Positions 1 through 8,457 of a DNA stretch of 64,000 bases are shown here, in pieces. The notes under the pieces are model-generated. The model ran no database searches and was not told the DNA's origin. It saw only the letters and a list, made by a program, of their open reading frames with translations. The translations under genes were made by a program, and so were the position numbers. The stretch covers positions 1 to 64,000 of the forward strand of contig NZ_MIKA01000008.1 in the NCBI RefSeq assembly GCF_001730295.1, in the 5' to 3' direction. The stretch is from Enterococcus plantarum (GTDB taxonomy: Bacteria; Bacillota; Bacilli; Lactobacillales; Enterococcaceae). The first letter of the stretch is position 1. The number at the start of each line of letters is the position of its first letter.

Positions 1-2
1 TC

Positions 3-86
3 ATAGATTTTTTGCATAAAGATAGAGGCCTATCCGTGCTGCTTACTTTCTTTGCTTCAATACTAGCTTTTGGGTCAATGGAGTAA
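3..86 (+). CDS. 3' end of an unidentified protein cut by the window edge
   Basis: The frame from base 3 is open until TAA at 84-86 and encodes 27 residues. The C-terminal part is hydrophobic and ends in AFGSME. It could be the tail of a membrane protein whose start lies outside the window. No family is recognised and the stretch is short, so this could also be a chance open frame. Confidence 0.3.
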   Translation: MDFLHKDRGLSVLLTFFASILAFGSME

Positions 87-130
87 AAGCTAACTGTCTT
101 TTAACAAGTGAGTATTTAAGGAGATAGCAT

Positions 131-349
131 ATGAAAATAGAGTTTCGATTGTTTGATAAAACTACGAGTAGTTTCAAAATAGTCTACTTTCAAGAATGGA
201 AAATAGATAAAAGACAACCTCTATTTACAAGTAATCCCAAAAAAGCTAGAAACTATTGGCATGATCGTTTGGCTGAAGAGGATGTCAACTTGTTAAAAAG
301 AGCAGACTCATGTACAGCTGTTAAGTTATCAATAAAATTGGTAACTTAA
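131..349 (+). CDS. Small hypothetical protein (72 aa)
   Basis: An ATG at 131 follows a strong ribosome binding site (aaggagatag). The product is 72 residues, basic and soluble-looking, rich in Lys and aromatic residues near the N-terminus. It has no signal peptide or membrane segment and matches no family I recognise. It is the first complete gene of a run of small rightward accessory genes upstream of the adhesin and conjugation module. Confidence 0.6.
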   Translation: MKIEFRLFDKTTSSFKIVYFQEWKIDKRQPLFTSNPKKARNYWHDRLAEEDVNLLKRADSCTAVKLSIKLVT

Positions 350-360
350 CTTAATAAAAA

Positions 361-532
361 AATGATCTGCTTGCAGAAGTATTGCACTAGGCATGGGAAA
401 TAAAAGAAGCTTTTGGATATCAAGAATTTTAATGATAATCAACTAAATATTGCTTTAGATGAGTTGTGGAAATTAAAGATTATACAGCTTAGTCGAAAAA
501 ATAGTCAAAGTATATCAATACAGACATATTGA
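361..532 (+). pseudogene. Possible decayed small coding region
   Basis: Two overlapping frames together read like one small protein. The first contains NDLLAEVLH, an in-frame TAG and then AWEIKEAFGYQEF. The second continues with [17 protein letters not shown] and ends at TGA 530-532. One nonsense codon plus one frameshift would explain this. It may equally be chance, and no family is recognised. It fills most of the gap between the 72-aa gene and the helix-turn-helix gene. Confidence 0.25.
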
Positions 533-548
533 AAAGGAGAGATCAATA

Positions 549-803
549 ATGCCAAAGAAAAAATTGAGTAGTTTTGAATCAAGTATTCATGTGTATCGGG
601 CAATGAGGCGTATGACTCAACAAGAACTTGCTGACAAAGTAGGGGTATCACGACAAACCATTATACAGTTAGAAAGAAATCGATACAATCCGTCATTATT
701 ATTAGCCCACGATATAGCGGACGTTTTTGAAGTACCGATTGAACAAATATTTACGTTTAGAAAAATTGAGGAGGAACCAGAAGATGAAATTGTACAGAGT
801 TGA
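549..803 (+). CDS. Xre/Cro-family helix-turn-helix regulator (84 aa)
   Basis: This is a compact HTH_3 DNA-binding protein. The motif runs through [17 protein letters not shown] (about residues 23-39) and is followed by the typical [13 protein letters not shown] and the dimerisation stretch [14 protein letters not shown]. The start has a good ribosome binding site (aaaggagaga). Proteins of this size usually repress their own operon. A clear paralogue lies at 45981-46196, and each copy sits near a second helix-turn-helix gene. The end of the gene overlaps the better start of the next reading frame at 784. Confidence 0.88.
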   Translation: MPKKKLSSFESSIHVYRAMRRMTQQELADKVGVSRQTIIQLERNRYNPSLLLAHDIADVFEVPIEQIFTFRKIEEEPEDEIVQS

Positions 804-1106
804 ATGTCACAGAGATTCGGATGTAACGGTAACGGATTGACAACAGACCTAACTACCGCAAAAAAAGAGTATAAGGATTTGAAAGATACTTGGCATGATA
901 ATGAACAAGCTTATGAAGATGATCAAATTAATTTAGTAGAAATTGATGTTCCAGAGGAAGTATTTGAAGAATTTGAAGACGATTCAACCACTCTGAAAGA
1001 AGAAGTCCTATGTATTGATCCAGACGATGAAGACGAAGATGGATATGTTTCTTCCTATTGGTATTTAAAGATAGAAATGGAAGCAGGAAAAAAAGATGAG
1101 CTATAA
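784..1106 (+). pseudogene. Acidic small protein, apparently frameshifted near codon 18
   Basis: An ATG at 784 has a strong ribosome binding site (gaggaggaa at 769-777) and encodes [18 protein letters not shown] before TGA at 838-840. The next frame then continues with LTTDLTTAKKEYKDLKDTW and a long acidic tail (CIDPDDEDEDGY) to 1106. The in-frame ATG at 804 has no ribosome binding site, so the two pieces probably form one gene of about 107 codons with a single-base frameshift around 826-840. If it is not frameshifted, the expressed unit would be 804-1106 by translational coupling. Function unknown. Confidence 0.55.
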
Positions 1107-1389
1107 CTATTATTATTTTGAGTCACCTTACAAAGCTTGGATCATTGCTACTGAACCAGATGAAGCGGTTGTTGCCTATCAAACAAGAGTTTCAGATATT
1201 CAAGACGGTGTCTCATTTGAGGCAGTGAGTGACTTGGAATTTTTAGAATCCTTTGCAGGCACAACGACAGAAGAAATGCCTACGATCGAACGTGGGTTGA
1301 CAAATGCAGCACTCACTATAAAAGATTGTTTGTTTGATTTAGCTCAAAATAATAAACCTGTCAAAATATTAGCTATAGAAAACACTTGA
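1096..1389 (+). CDS. Hypothetical protein (97 aa)
   Basis: The ATG at 1096 overlaps the end of the preceding frame by 11 bases, as expected for translational coupling. The protein is acidic and soluble, begins MSYNYYYFESPYKAWIIA, and has no signal peptide or known motif. Position and overlap suggest it is co-transcribed with the acidic protein upstream. No function can be assigned. Confidence 0.6.
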   Translation: MSYNYYYFESPYKAWIIATEPDEAVVAYQTRVSDIQDGVSFEAVSDLEFLESFAGTTTEEMPTIERGLTNAALTIKDCLFDLAQNNKPVKILAIENT

Positions 1390-1461
1390 TAAAAAGTGAG
1401 TCATAAATTACGCTTGTAGTAACAACTCGACTCTTCCTGTCGTGCAGAAAAGAGGGAGAAT

Positions 1462-1773
1462 ATGGATAATCAAGAAGAGAAATTCCGCAATTGGAATCAG
1501 TTACTTCTTATGTTGGCCATAGATTCAGAGTGGTTTAAAAAACCTGATACAGAGCTTTACAAGCAGATAACGACGTTAGGCAGACAGATTTTTCAACAAG
1601 GAAGTAAAAATAGTGCAGATAGAATTGATGAAGAAAAATATTTGAAATTAGTCCATTACGGCTTTACTTATAATGAGATTGCCAAAGAATTTAATGTAGG
1701 GAAATCAACATTACTTAACTGGCGAAAAGAAAAAGGATACATAAAAAAACGAACAACGGAGGAAGTACAATGA
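1462..1773 (+). CDS. Helix-turn-helix protein (103 aa)
   Basis: The C-terminal half contains a recognisable helix-turn-helix: YGFTYNEIAKEFNVGKSTLL (about residues 69-88), followed by NWRKEKGYIKK. The fold resembles the small plasmid-encoded or transposase-type HTH proteins that bind DNA sequence-specifically. The start has a good ribosome binding site (agagggagaat). The stop overlaps the ATG of the secreted coiled-coil gene by 4 bases, so the two are coupled. A paralogue with the same layout lies at 45583-45903. Confidence 0.75.
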   Translation: MDNQEEKFRNWNQLLLMLAIDSEWFKKPDTELYKQITTLGRQIFQQGSKNSADRIDEEKYLKLVHYGFTYNEIAKEFNVGKSTLLNWRKEKGYIKKRTTEEVQ

Positions 1774-2900
1774 AAAAGTTAAGCAAAAAACAATTAGGAT
1801 TGATTGCTGCTGTTGTTTTTTTAAGTGCAGGTGGCACATACGCTTATGCGCAAAATCAATCGAGTGTGAAGGCTGCAGAAGCCAAACAAGTGGTCAAAGA
1901 AACAACCAAAAAATTAGAAGACTTGAACAAAGAAGCCGCTGCCTTGTATGATCCGAAAGATTCTGACTTCTTATTAAAAGGGATCAAAGCCAAACAAGTC
2001 ACAGACTTACAAGAAAAAGTGACAAAAGTAGCCACAATAAAAAAAGACAAGAAACTTTCAAAAAGTGAGTATACTGCGTATGATCAGGAAGTGAAATCAG
2101 TGAATGATAATGTGACTAAAGCAACAGAAAAACTGAATGCTTTAGTTGATATTAATGGTTTATTCCAACAAACACAAACAGCTATGGCAATCAATGGATC
2201 TGATGTAAAAAAAGACTTAGCGATTGCAGACGATCTTAAAAAGGAAACAATTGAAAAAGTCAGTAAAGCTTACTTCAAAGAAGGAGCAACAAAAACGTAC
2301 GATAAGACAATTAATGAGTTGCTCTCTAATGCAGAAACCCAACTCAATCAACTAGATAAAGCCAAGATAGAGGTCTCAAAGGTTTATAAAGACGGAAAAG
2401 TAGTATCTACTGACAATAAATTGTATGACACTGCAAAAGCTGAAACAGACAAAATCAAAAATGAAAAAGCAAAAAAAGCATTGATCGATCAACTTGATAA
2501 AGTCAAAGCAGATATCGATAAACAAGCTGCTGAAGAAAAAGCGAAAGCAGAAGAAACGACAAAATCTCAATCCGAAGCAGCCAATACGCAAGCGAATAAT
2601 TCAAATGTTGCACAGCCTTCAGAGAATCAAGGTTCAACAGGAACTGAAGCAGCACCCGTTGAAAATGGTTATACAGGGAATGGCGGTAGTTATGTCGCAC
2701 CAGAAACACCAACGAATGGTGGTTACACACCACCTGCAAACAATGGCGGTTCAACAGGTGGCGGAAGTACACCTGCGCCACAAGCGCCGTCTCAACCCTC
2801 TCCTGGAGGCAATGCAGATGGATCATTAACACAGGAACAAGGTAATCAAGCGGAAAAAGATGCAGCAACTAGTGATTGGTCAGAATTTTTCCCTAAATAA
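1770..2900 (+). CDS. Secreted or membrane-anchored coiled-coil protein (376 aa)
   Basis: The N-terminus has a basic patch and a hydrophobic stretch (LGLIAAVVFLSAGGTYAYA), which may be a signal peptide or an uncleaved anchor. A Lys/Glu/Ala-rich predicted coiled coil covers roughly residues 35-260. It is followed by a low-complexity Gly/Asn/Pro/Thr-rich tail to about residue 350 and a short acidic end. There is no LPXTG motif or catalytic motif. The layout suits a surface-exposed structural protein near a conjugation locus. It is coupled to the HTH gene upstream and ends at a strong terminator. Exact function unknown. Confidence 0.75.
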   Translation: MKKLSKKQLGLIAAVVFLSAGGTYAYAQNQSSVKAAEAKQVVKETTKKLEDLNKEAAALYDPKDSDFLLKGIKAKQVTDLQEKVTKVATIKKDKKLSKSEYTAYDQEVKSVNDNVTKATEKLNALVDINGLFQQTQTAMAINGSDVKKDLAIADDLKKETIEKVSKAYFKEGATKTYDKTINELLSNAETQLNQLDKAKIEVSKVYKDGKVVSTDNKLYDTAKAETDKIKNEKAKKALIDQLDKVKADIDKQAAEEKAKAEETTKSQSEAANTQANNSNVAQPSENQGSTGTEAAPVENGYTGNGGSYVAPETPTNGGYTPPANNGGSTGGGSTPAPQAPSQPSPGGNADGSLTQEQGNQAEKDAATSDWSEFFPK

Positions 2901-2914
2901 TAGATAAAATACCG

Positions 2915-2963
2915 AAATGAAAAGAAGCAACCAGAAAATATCTGATTGCTTCTTTTCATTTTT
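2915..2963 (+). terminator. Intrinsic terminator after the coiled-coil gene
   Basis: A perfect inverted repeat of about 16 bp (arms 2915-2930 and 2946-2961, aaatgaaaagaagcaa and its complement) with a 15-nt loop runs into a short T stretch. It ends the first transcription unit before the adhesin gene. Confidence 0.85.
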
Positions 2964-2980
2964 AAAAAGGAGAGATTCAT

Positions 2981-3004
2981 ATGATTTGTATTCGTTCCCC
3001 TTAA
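2981..3004 (+). CDS. Possible 7-codon leader peptide
   Basis: An ATG at 2981 is preceded by an excellent ribosome binding site (aaaggagaga) but encodes only MICIRSP before TAA. It lies between the terminator and the adhesin gene. It could be a leader ORF or the remnant of a deleted gene start. The sequence does not decide. Confidence 0.2.
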   Translation: MICIRSP

Positions 3005-3059
3005 AATGAATGAGGATTGAGCATATTCTTCCCCAAATTAACTAGAAGGAGAAAAATTG

Positions 3060-6000
3060 ATGAAGAAAAATAGAACAAAATGTACACTGAAACAGCGAAT
3101 GAAAAAAGTCGTCAGTTTGTTTGGATTGGCGCTGTTACTACTAAGTGGACTGGCGGGACTTCCTCCCTCTGGTAATGAGGTCGCACAGGCGTTAACGTTA
3201 CCAGAAGGTGCAACACAAGTTGGAACGATTAACAATGCTCCAGTCATTAAATCACCAACAGACAATATGTCTAGTGAGACCTTCCAAGCTATTTTGGCAG
3301 GTTTATTAGAAGGCGCAGGTAGTCCTAAGTATATTATTAATCAAGCGGCTTGGGGATCCTCCACTAGCTTAGCTAACGGGAAACCCTTATCAAGCATTAG
3401 TTCTTCGGCAACGACTGTGTTGGGTGCAGATGGGTTCTTACCAACTGACTCCGCAGTAGAAATTCCTGTAGGCGGAAAAGCGTTGATTCGTAACGTCGGA
3501 ACAGCAATTAAAACAGATGATGGTTCTATCATTCCAATTTCACTAGGGGTGACGGTCAACAGTGCTGCTGAACCAGATGGCACATCATACGATTCAGTGT
3601 TGATGGGTGCTAAATCTCAAAACAGTGTAATTACATTTGGCTGGGGATCGATTGTCCGTAATGGATCAAATACTGGTGGCGGACAAACTGAAGGAGGCGG
3701 TGTTGGCGGAGAATCTTCTGATGGCACTTTGGTAGGGTATATAAAATTAGTATCATATACGCTTACTTTCATTAACAGTGATACAGGACAACCTCTGCCT
3801 GAAAATGATACCTTAATGCCGATCAAAAATTCTGACATTGACGCTAATCAATTAGCTGAAATGGGCGCAAATGGCGCATTGGGTTATGTACTATCCCCTG
3901 ATACGGCACTCACGCAAGTTGGCAATGGGTTTCGTTCCACGTCCGATGGTGCAATCAATGAAGATTCGTCAGATTTGACGGCAAATAGTTACCTTGTATT
4001 GAAAAAGTACAATAGTAATTGGGTTCAGTATAAATATATGGATGATGCAAATGATCATTTAGACATTGTCACTGCTCACTTTGGTGACTATCCTTTTAAA
4101 ATCAGTGAACTGCTCGGCGGATTTTTGGAGATTAATAAAGCAGTTGCCGGATTTGGAAACAAGCCTTGGAATAGCAACTATTCCTTTGACAAACTGTTAT
4201 TTGATATTAAAGACAAAGACGGAAAAGTCTTAGACACAATCAAGCTAGATAAAAATGGCTACGGTAAGTCGAAGCGAATCATGAAAGGAAATTATACGGT
4301 TGTGGAACGTTCTACTGGATGGTCAGCGACAGGTCAAACGGTTCGTCCGAATGAAAGTACCATAATTAAAACAGGGGAAACGACAACACTGAAGCTAGAA
4401 AACAAACCCGTTGTCGGTCAAAATACCCTACAAAAAGTGGATCAAGACACTGGAAAAGCACAAAACGGAAAAGCAGATTTAACGTCTGCGATTTATCAGC
4501 TGTTCTACAATGATGATGCGACGGGTGCTTCCCCACACAAAAAAGGTGATCCCGTTAAATGGAGTGACAAACCCGCACCAAAACTACTAACAGGTGAAAA
4601 AGTAACGAGTGCTTTAGTCGGTGGGAAAACAGTGAACTTTGGTGATGCAGTCGCATTAAAAGTAGACAAAAAGTCTTTGCAAGTCTCTGTTGGTAACCTA
4701 GCCTTAGGCAAATATACCTGGAAAGAAATTGATGCAGGGGAAGGATACACAGTTGATTCAACCACTCATAATTTTGAAATTAAATACAAAGACGAAAAAA
4801 CAGAAAATGTAGTTGCGCCTGACGTAACGTCAAAAGAGCGTGTGATCGATGCTGCAATCAAACTGAACAAGAAATTCACCTTACCAAATAATGAAGGGTC
4901 TTCAGGGTTTAACGATATTGAATTTGTCGCAAATCCATTAGAAGGCACTGTAGCTGAACCCGTTACTATGATCACAGGAGTTGATCCAGTCACAGGTGAT
5001 GATGGTTATGCATTAGGTAATTTAGTGTACGGAGACTGGGTTTTAGAAGAGAAAAGTGAACCTGAAGGTCGTAAAAAGATTAGACCAATCTATATTCATA
5101 TGGAAACAGATCAAGAAAAAGATATTTTAACAATCAGTGCTAGCTACAATAAAGATTTCTCTAACCCGTACTCTACCCGTAAATTTGCTTTACAAGACAG
5201 CAGTACAGAAAAGAACCCAAATAGCAAGGGAACTGTTGGCAGCGTAACAACTGAAAAACCAACGATTAGTTTATCTACATTACACTTTAACAATAATCCT
5301 GATACGCAAGACGTTCCAACACCACCGACACCACCAACAAAAGATGTCACAAAAGAAGACGGTGGGGAATCGATCAATGAAGGGAAGGTCGCTTTAAACT
5401 CCGACTTCTTTTATGAATTAAACTCAAGTATCTTGCAACCGAACCGTCAAGATACTAATAGTTGGACGATTAATGACGATTACGACGAAAATTTTGATCG
5501 ATACAATGGTACATTCAAATTATATGCAACCAAAGACTTTGACTCTTACAAAGCAGGAGACGAATTGCCACAAGATTTCGTCAAAGCTGAAGATAAGAAA
5601 GGCAAGGTCTTATTTACTGCCCAAAAAGCGTTCTTAGACGTTGTAAACAAGCATAAGGACAAAGAGGTTGGATTTACTGTCCATGCTTCTTTCTACCGTT
5701 TCAAAGACTCTGACAAGGTTGTAAATACATTTGTAGAAACGATCAATGACGTAAAACAAGATTCAAATGAAGTTTACACAAAAACACCGAAACCTGAACC
5801 ACATAAATTCGATTTATCGAAAGAAAAGTTTGATTTAACAGAAGACAAACTTTTAGACGATGACAGCGAAATGAAAGATCGTTATGAAGATTCCAACAAA
5901 GATCCCTATGCAGATAAAACGGATAATAACGAAAAAGAAAACATTAATACAACTGAAGTTAAGCCAGGACAAATGCTTATTTATCAATTGTGGTTAGATA

Positions 6001-6596
6001 CCCGTCCGTTTGACGAAACAAGTAAACTATTGTCATTAAAAATGGTGGATACGTATGACAAAGCCTCATTGACCGCTGATCCTAAAAAGGTCAAAGTCTA
6101 CAATGCCAAAGGTGAAGACGTGACCCAATCCTTTAAAGTAGAGGACAAAGACGGTGTATTAACGATTGCAGCGAATATTTTCAAAAAAGCGAAAAATTCC
6201 AAAGGGGAAGAGGTATCGATCGTGGATACTGAAAAAATTCCTTTAGGGCAGATTTATAAGATCGATGCACCAATGACCGTGAAAAAAGACGTTAAACCAG
6301 GAATCGATATACTCAACACTGCCGATCAACAATGGCAAGATTCCGATGGCATAAAAGACCACCACATTACGGAGAAACGTGTGAATAAGACACCTAAAGC
6401 CAAAGCAACACCTGCTGAAAAAGCAGTTAAAGAAGTTGCGAAAACTGTATTGCCTAATACAGGTGATAGCCCACAAAAAGCTATCCTAAAAGTATTAGGT
6501 TGGGTTCTTGTGATTGGCTCATGTGTTTTCTGGAAAAGAGAACAACTACTACAATTATACAGAAGAAAAAAACGTGAGTTTTTATCAAAAAATTAA
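3060..6596 (+). CDS. LPXTG cell-wall-anchored adhesin with isopeptide-type domains
   Basis: The product is about 1178 residues. It has a long basic signal peptide (membrane segment VSLFGLALLLLSGLAG) and a C-terminal sorting signal: LPNTG, a hydrophobic segment and a basic tail. A SpaA/Cna-B-like domain begins near residue 360 (LEINKAVAGFG, with YTVVERSTGW), followed by further beta domains. A later region with TFKLYATKDFDSYKAG and VGFTVHASFYRFKD resembles the antigen I/II C-terminal isopeptide domains. ATG 3060 is preferred over TTG 3057 because its ribosome binding site (aaggag) is 9 bases away. By position upstream of a Prg-type secretion operon it may help mating-pair attachment, but it is not a clear PrgB homologue. 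Confidence 0.85.
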   Translation: MKKNRTKCTLKQRMKKVVSLFGLALLLLSGLAGLPPSGNEVAQALTLPEGATQVGTINNAPVIKSPTDNMSSETFQAILAGLLEGAGSPKYIINQAAWGSSTSLANGKPLSSISSSATTVLGADGFLPTDSAVEIPVGGKALIRNVGTAIKTDDGSIIPISLGVTVNSAAEPDGTSYDSVLMGAKSQNSVITFGWGSIVRNGSNTGGGQTEGGGVGGESSDGTLVGYIKLVSYTLTFINSDTGQPLPENDTLMPIKNSDIDANQLAEMGANGALGYVLSPDTALTQVGNGFRSTSDGAINEDSSDLTANSYLVLKKYNSNWVQYKYMDDANDHLDIVTAHFGDYPFKISELLGGFLEINKAVAGFGNKPWNSNYSFDKLLFDIKDKDGKVLDTIKLDKNGYGKSKRIMKGNYTVVERSTGWSATGQTVRPNESTIIKTGETTTLKLENKPVVGQNTLQKVDQDTGKAQNGKADLTSAIYQLFYNDDATGASPHKKGDPVKWSDKPAPKLLTGEKVTSALVGGKTVNFGDAVALKVDKKSLQVSVGNLALGKYTWKEIDAGEGYTVDSTTHNFEIKYKDEKTENVVAPDVTSKERVIDAAIKLNKKFTLPNNEGSSGFNDIEFVANPLEGTVAEPVTMITGVDPVTGDDGYALGNLVYGDWVLEEKSEPEGRKKIRPIYIHMETDQEKDILTISASYNKDFSNPYSTRKFALQDSSTEKNPNSKGTVGSVTTEKPTISLSTLHFNNNPDTQDVPTPPTPPTKDVTKEDGGESINEGKVALNSDFFYELNSSILQPNRQDTNSWTINDDYDENFDRYNGTFKLYATKDFDSYKAGDELPQDFVKAEDKKGKVLFTAQKAFLDVVNKHKDKEVGFTVHASFYRFKDSDKVVNTFVETINDVKQDSNEVYTKTPKPEPHKFDLSKEKFDLTEDKLLDDDSEMKDRYEDSNKDPYADKTDNNEKENINTTEVKPGQMLIYQLWLDTRPFDETSKLLSLKMVDTYDKASLTADPKKVKVYNAKGEDVTQSFKVEDKDGVLTIAANIFKKAKNSKGEEVSIVDTEKIPLGQIYKIDAPMTVKKDVKPGIDILNTADQQWQDSDGIKDHHITEKRVNKTPKAKATPAEKAVKEVAKTVLPNTGDSPQKAILKVLGWVLVIGSCVFWKREQLLQLYRRKKREFLSKN

Positions 6597-6604
6597 TGCA
6601 AGGC

Positions 6605-6643
6605 AAGAGAAACGACAAACGGTTGTTTCTCTTTTCTTGTTTC
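6605..6643 (+). terminator. Terminator after the adhesin gene
   Basis: The inverted repeat aagagaaacgac / gttgtttctctt is followed by a T-rich stretch. It separates the adhesin from the conjugation operon, although some readthrough could still feed the operon. Confidence 0.75.
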
Positions 6644-6670
6644 TATTATTAAAAAGAAAGAGGTTTGGCC

Positions 6671-7081
6671 ATGTTAAAGGAGCGTGATTCCTATGTAAGC
6701 AATCAAGGTTTGATTACAAATTTACCCTTAACGCTAATTCCGAGAAAATATATCGATACGGACCAACAATTGAATTTAGATGGAGAAACTAAAAAACTAA
6801 AACTAGATTTAGTCTATTCAGTAGATCAACGACTCTTTGAAAAAAAATCAGTGTATTTGTCCAATGAAGAGTATAGTCTTTCCTATTTAGGAATCATTCA
6901 TCCGAATGGACGTGTGAAGTTGTATCGCTTACGAGCTGTTAATCATAATAAAATAGATAAGCGAGTCTTTTTTTACTGCAAGGATGTGTCACGAAGTAGT
7001 AAAACGCAATTTCAATTAGACAAATGGGAAAAAAGAATAAATGAATCAGACGAATTAAAAACTATTTTAAGGCAGGTGTAA
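6671..7081 (+). CDS. Hypothetical protein at the head of the conjugation operon (136 aa)
   Basis: ATG 6671 is chosen over the upstream TTG 6665 because the ribosome binding site (aaagaaagagg) ends at 6662. The protein is soluble, basic and beta-rich by appearance, with no known motif. It opens a rightward gene run with very short gaps that continues through the type IV secretion genes, so it may be an accessory mating protein. No function can be named. Confidence 0.6.
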   Translation: MLKERDSYVSNQGLITNLPLTLIPRKYIDTDQQLNLDGETKKLKLDLVYSVDQRLFEKKSVYLSNEEYSLSYLGIIHPNGRVKLYRLRAVNHNKIDKRVFFYCKDVSRSSKTQFQLDKWEKRINESDELKTILRQV

Positions 7082-7084
7082 TCG

Positions 7085-7687
7085 ATGTATCAAGATTATT
7101 TAGAGGAAGTGAAGAAGGTTCCAGATTTGACATTAGGACAAATCCTTCTACTAGTTGTCGTTATCCTACTGGGTGTTGGCTTAGTGATTTTTATGGATAC
7201 GCTTGAATTAGTTCCTTTGATTTTTTTAGTTGCAACGGGAATACTTGTTTATTCGCTTGTTAGCCAATCAAGTAAACTAAAGACTGTTGAGGATAAATAT
7301 AGAGAAGCTGCTCCGTCAGAATGGGTCAAAAAAACGGAAGATAATCTGTATTCAATGAACGTACAAGAGAAAGTTGAACTTCACGGATCAGGCGGCATAT
7401 TTTTGAATCAAATTTCAAGCAAAGATTTTACAGATTATCGATATGTTGTAAAAACAGAGAATGGTTACCAATTAAGAACCTTATCTAAACAGTATAAAGG
7501 CTTATCTGAAGGTGATATTTATATTCAAGAAAAACCTGAAACTGTTTCACCTAAAATTATTCTTGAGCAACACCAATATAAAGAAAAAGAATTCAATAAA
7601 GTTTTTGGTTCCAGAGAACAAAGAGTGATCTTTGTTGTTCCAGAAGGGACGGTACAGACCAAATTTGAAGAAGGAGTGATTAAATGA
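7085..7687 (+). CDS. Membrane protein of the conjugation operon (200 aa)
   Basis: Two adjacent hydrophobic segments (about residues 20-38 and 42-60, for example LGQILLLVVVILLGVGLVIF) are followed by a soluble region of about 130 residues without a known motif. A small membrane protein in this position recalls PrgD of pCF10, but only by gene order. The stop overlaps the next ATG by 4 bases. Confidence 0.6.
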   Translation: MYQDYLEEVKKVPDLTLGQILLLVVVILLGVGLVIFMDTLELVPLIFLVATGILVYSLVSQSSKLKTVEDKYREAAPSEWVKKTEDNLYSMNVQEKVELHGSGGIFLNQISSKDFTDYRYVVKTENGYQLRTLSKQYKGLSEGDIYIQEKPETVSPKIILEQHQYKEKEFNKVFGSREQRVIFVVPEGTVQTKFEEGVIK

Positions 7688-8019
7688 GTCATTCTGGTGT
7701 GTTAGAAAAGATTAAAGCGCAAGGATACGACGTTGCAGTGTTAGATTTGGATCGACTTGATCATGTGTCCACGTTTGATCCGATTCAGATTTTTATGGAA
7801 AGAAAACGACGAAAAGAACATTCTTATCGTAAATGGAAACACCGTAAACCACGTAAGAGATTATTTGTTGATGAATATCACTTGCTTATGGATAGACCAG
7901 TATTTATGAATAAACCGGATTTTTGCTCTGGTTCTGGAATGTCTCATGCTTTAGTATTACCTGAAAAGCTAGACGATAAGTCGGTTTTAATCACAGATCC
8001 AAAAAATGACAAAATTTAA
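7684..8019 (+). CDS. Hypothetical protein (111 aa)
   Basis: The gene overlaps the preceding stop (ATGA) and so is coupled to it. The sequence is unusual. A hydrophobic stretch followed by acidic residues (RLFVDEYHLLM, about residues 60-70) looks like a Walker B strand, but there is no Walker A. It may be a fragment or an unrelated fold. A KRRKEHSYRKWKHRKPRKR patch is strongly basic and could bind nucleic acid. Function unknown. Confidence 0.5.
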   Translation: MSHSGVLEKIKAQGYDVAVLDLDRLDHVSTFDPIQIFMERKRRKEHSYRKWKHRKPRKRLFVDEYHLLMDRPVFMNKPDFCSGSGMSHALVLPEKLDDKSVLITDPKNDKI

Positions 8020-8046
8020 CGGTTAGTTTGAATGAGGTGAAGCCAA

Positions 8047-8421
8047 GTGCGTTATTTAGATTACTTTTTACTCTTTGGTGGGCTAGTATCAATGATTTAT
8101 CTGTGTAGATTGAGCTTTATAGAAAGAAATCAGTTAATAGAAAATATTTTGGATCCTAAAAATAAGGAGTCAGTTTTAAAAGCTTGTTTTTATGATGAAT
8201 TTGAAAAGAAAAACGTAATCAAACGCTTAAGAATTCTTGAAGATAAAATAGACTTAAGCTTGCGTTCGATGGATATCTCTCTGGAAAACAGATATAAGTT
8301 AGAGCAAGAATTACTAAAAGTAAATGAATTGAAAAGTTCCATAGAATCAGGCGACTATGTACGAAAATTAGTAGAATTATCACCTGAAGAACGTCGATTA
8401 GATAATTGGGACGATTTTTAA
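8047..8421 (+). CDS. Membrane-anchored small protein (124 aa)
   Basis: It starts at GTG 8047 with a ribosome binding site (aatgaggtg). One N-terminal membrane segment (YFLLFGGLVSMIYLCRL) is followed by a charged, probably helical cytoplasmic domain rich in Glu, Lys and Leu. It lies within the conjugation operon, and no family is recognised. Confidence 0.55.
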   Translation: MRYLDYFLLFGGLVSMIYLCRLSFIERNQLIENILDPKNKESVLKACFYDEFEKKNVIKRLRILEDKIDLSLRSMDISLENRYKLEQELLKVNELKSSIESGDYVRKLVELSPEERRLDNWDDF

Positions 8422-8457
8422 CTGTTTGCCCTAAAATTTAAAAGGAGTGATCAGCAG

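Noticed and set aside
804-1106. Separate 100-residue protein starting MSQRFGC
   Set aside because: The ATG at 804 lacks a ribosome binding site and overlaps a better-started frame at 784. A frameshifted single gene fits better.
2376-2868. Minus-strand and alternate-frame ORFs inside the coiled-coil gene
   Set aside because: They are shadows of the biased Lys/Glu-rich plus-strand gene and have no ribosome sites or family signal.
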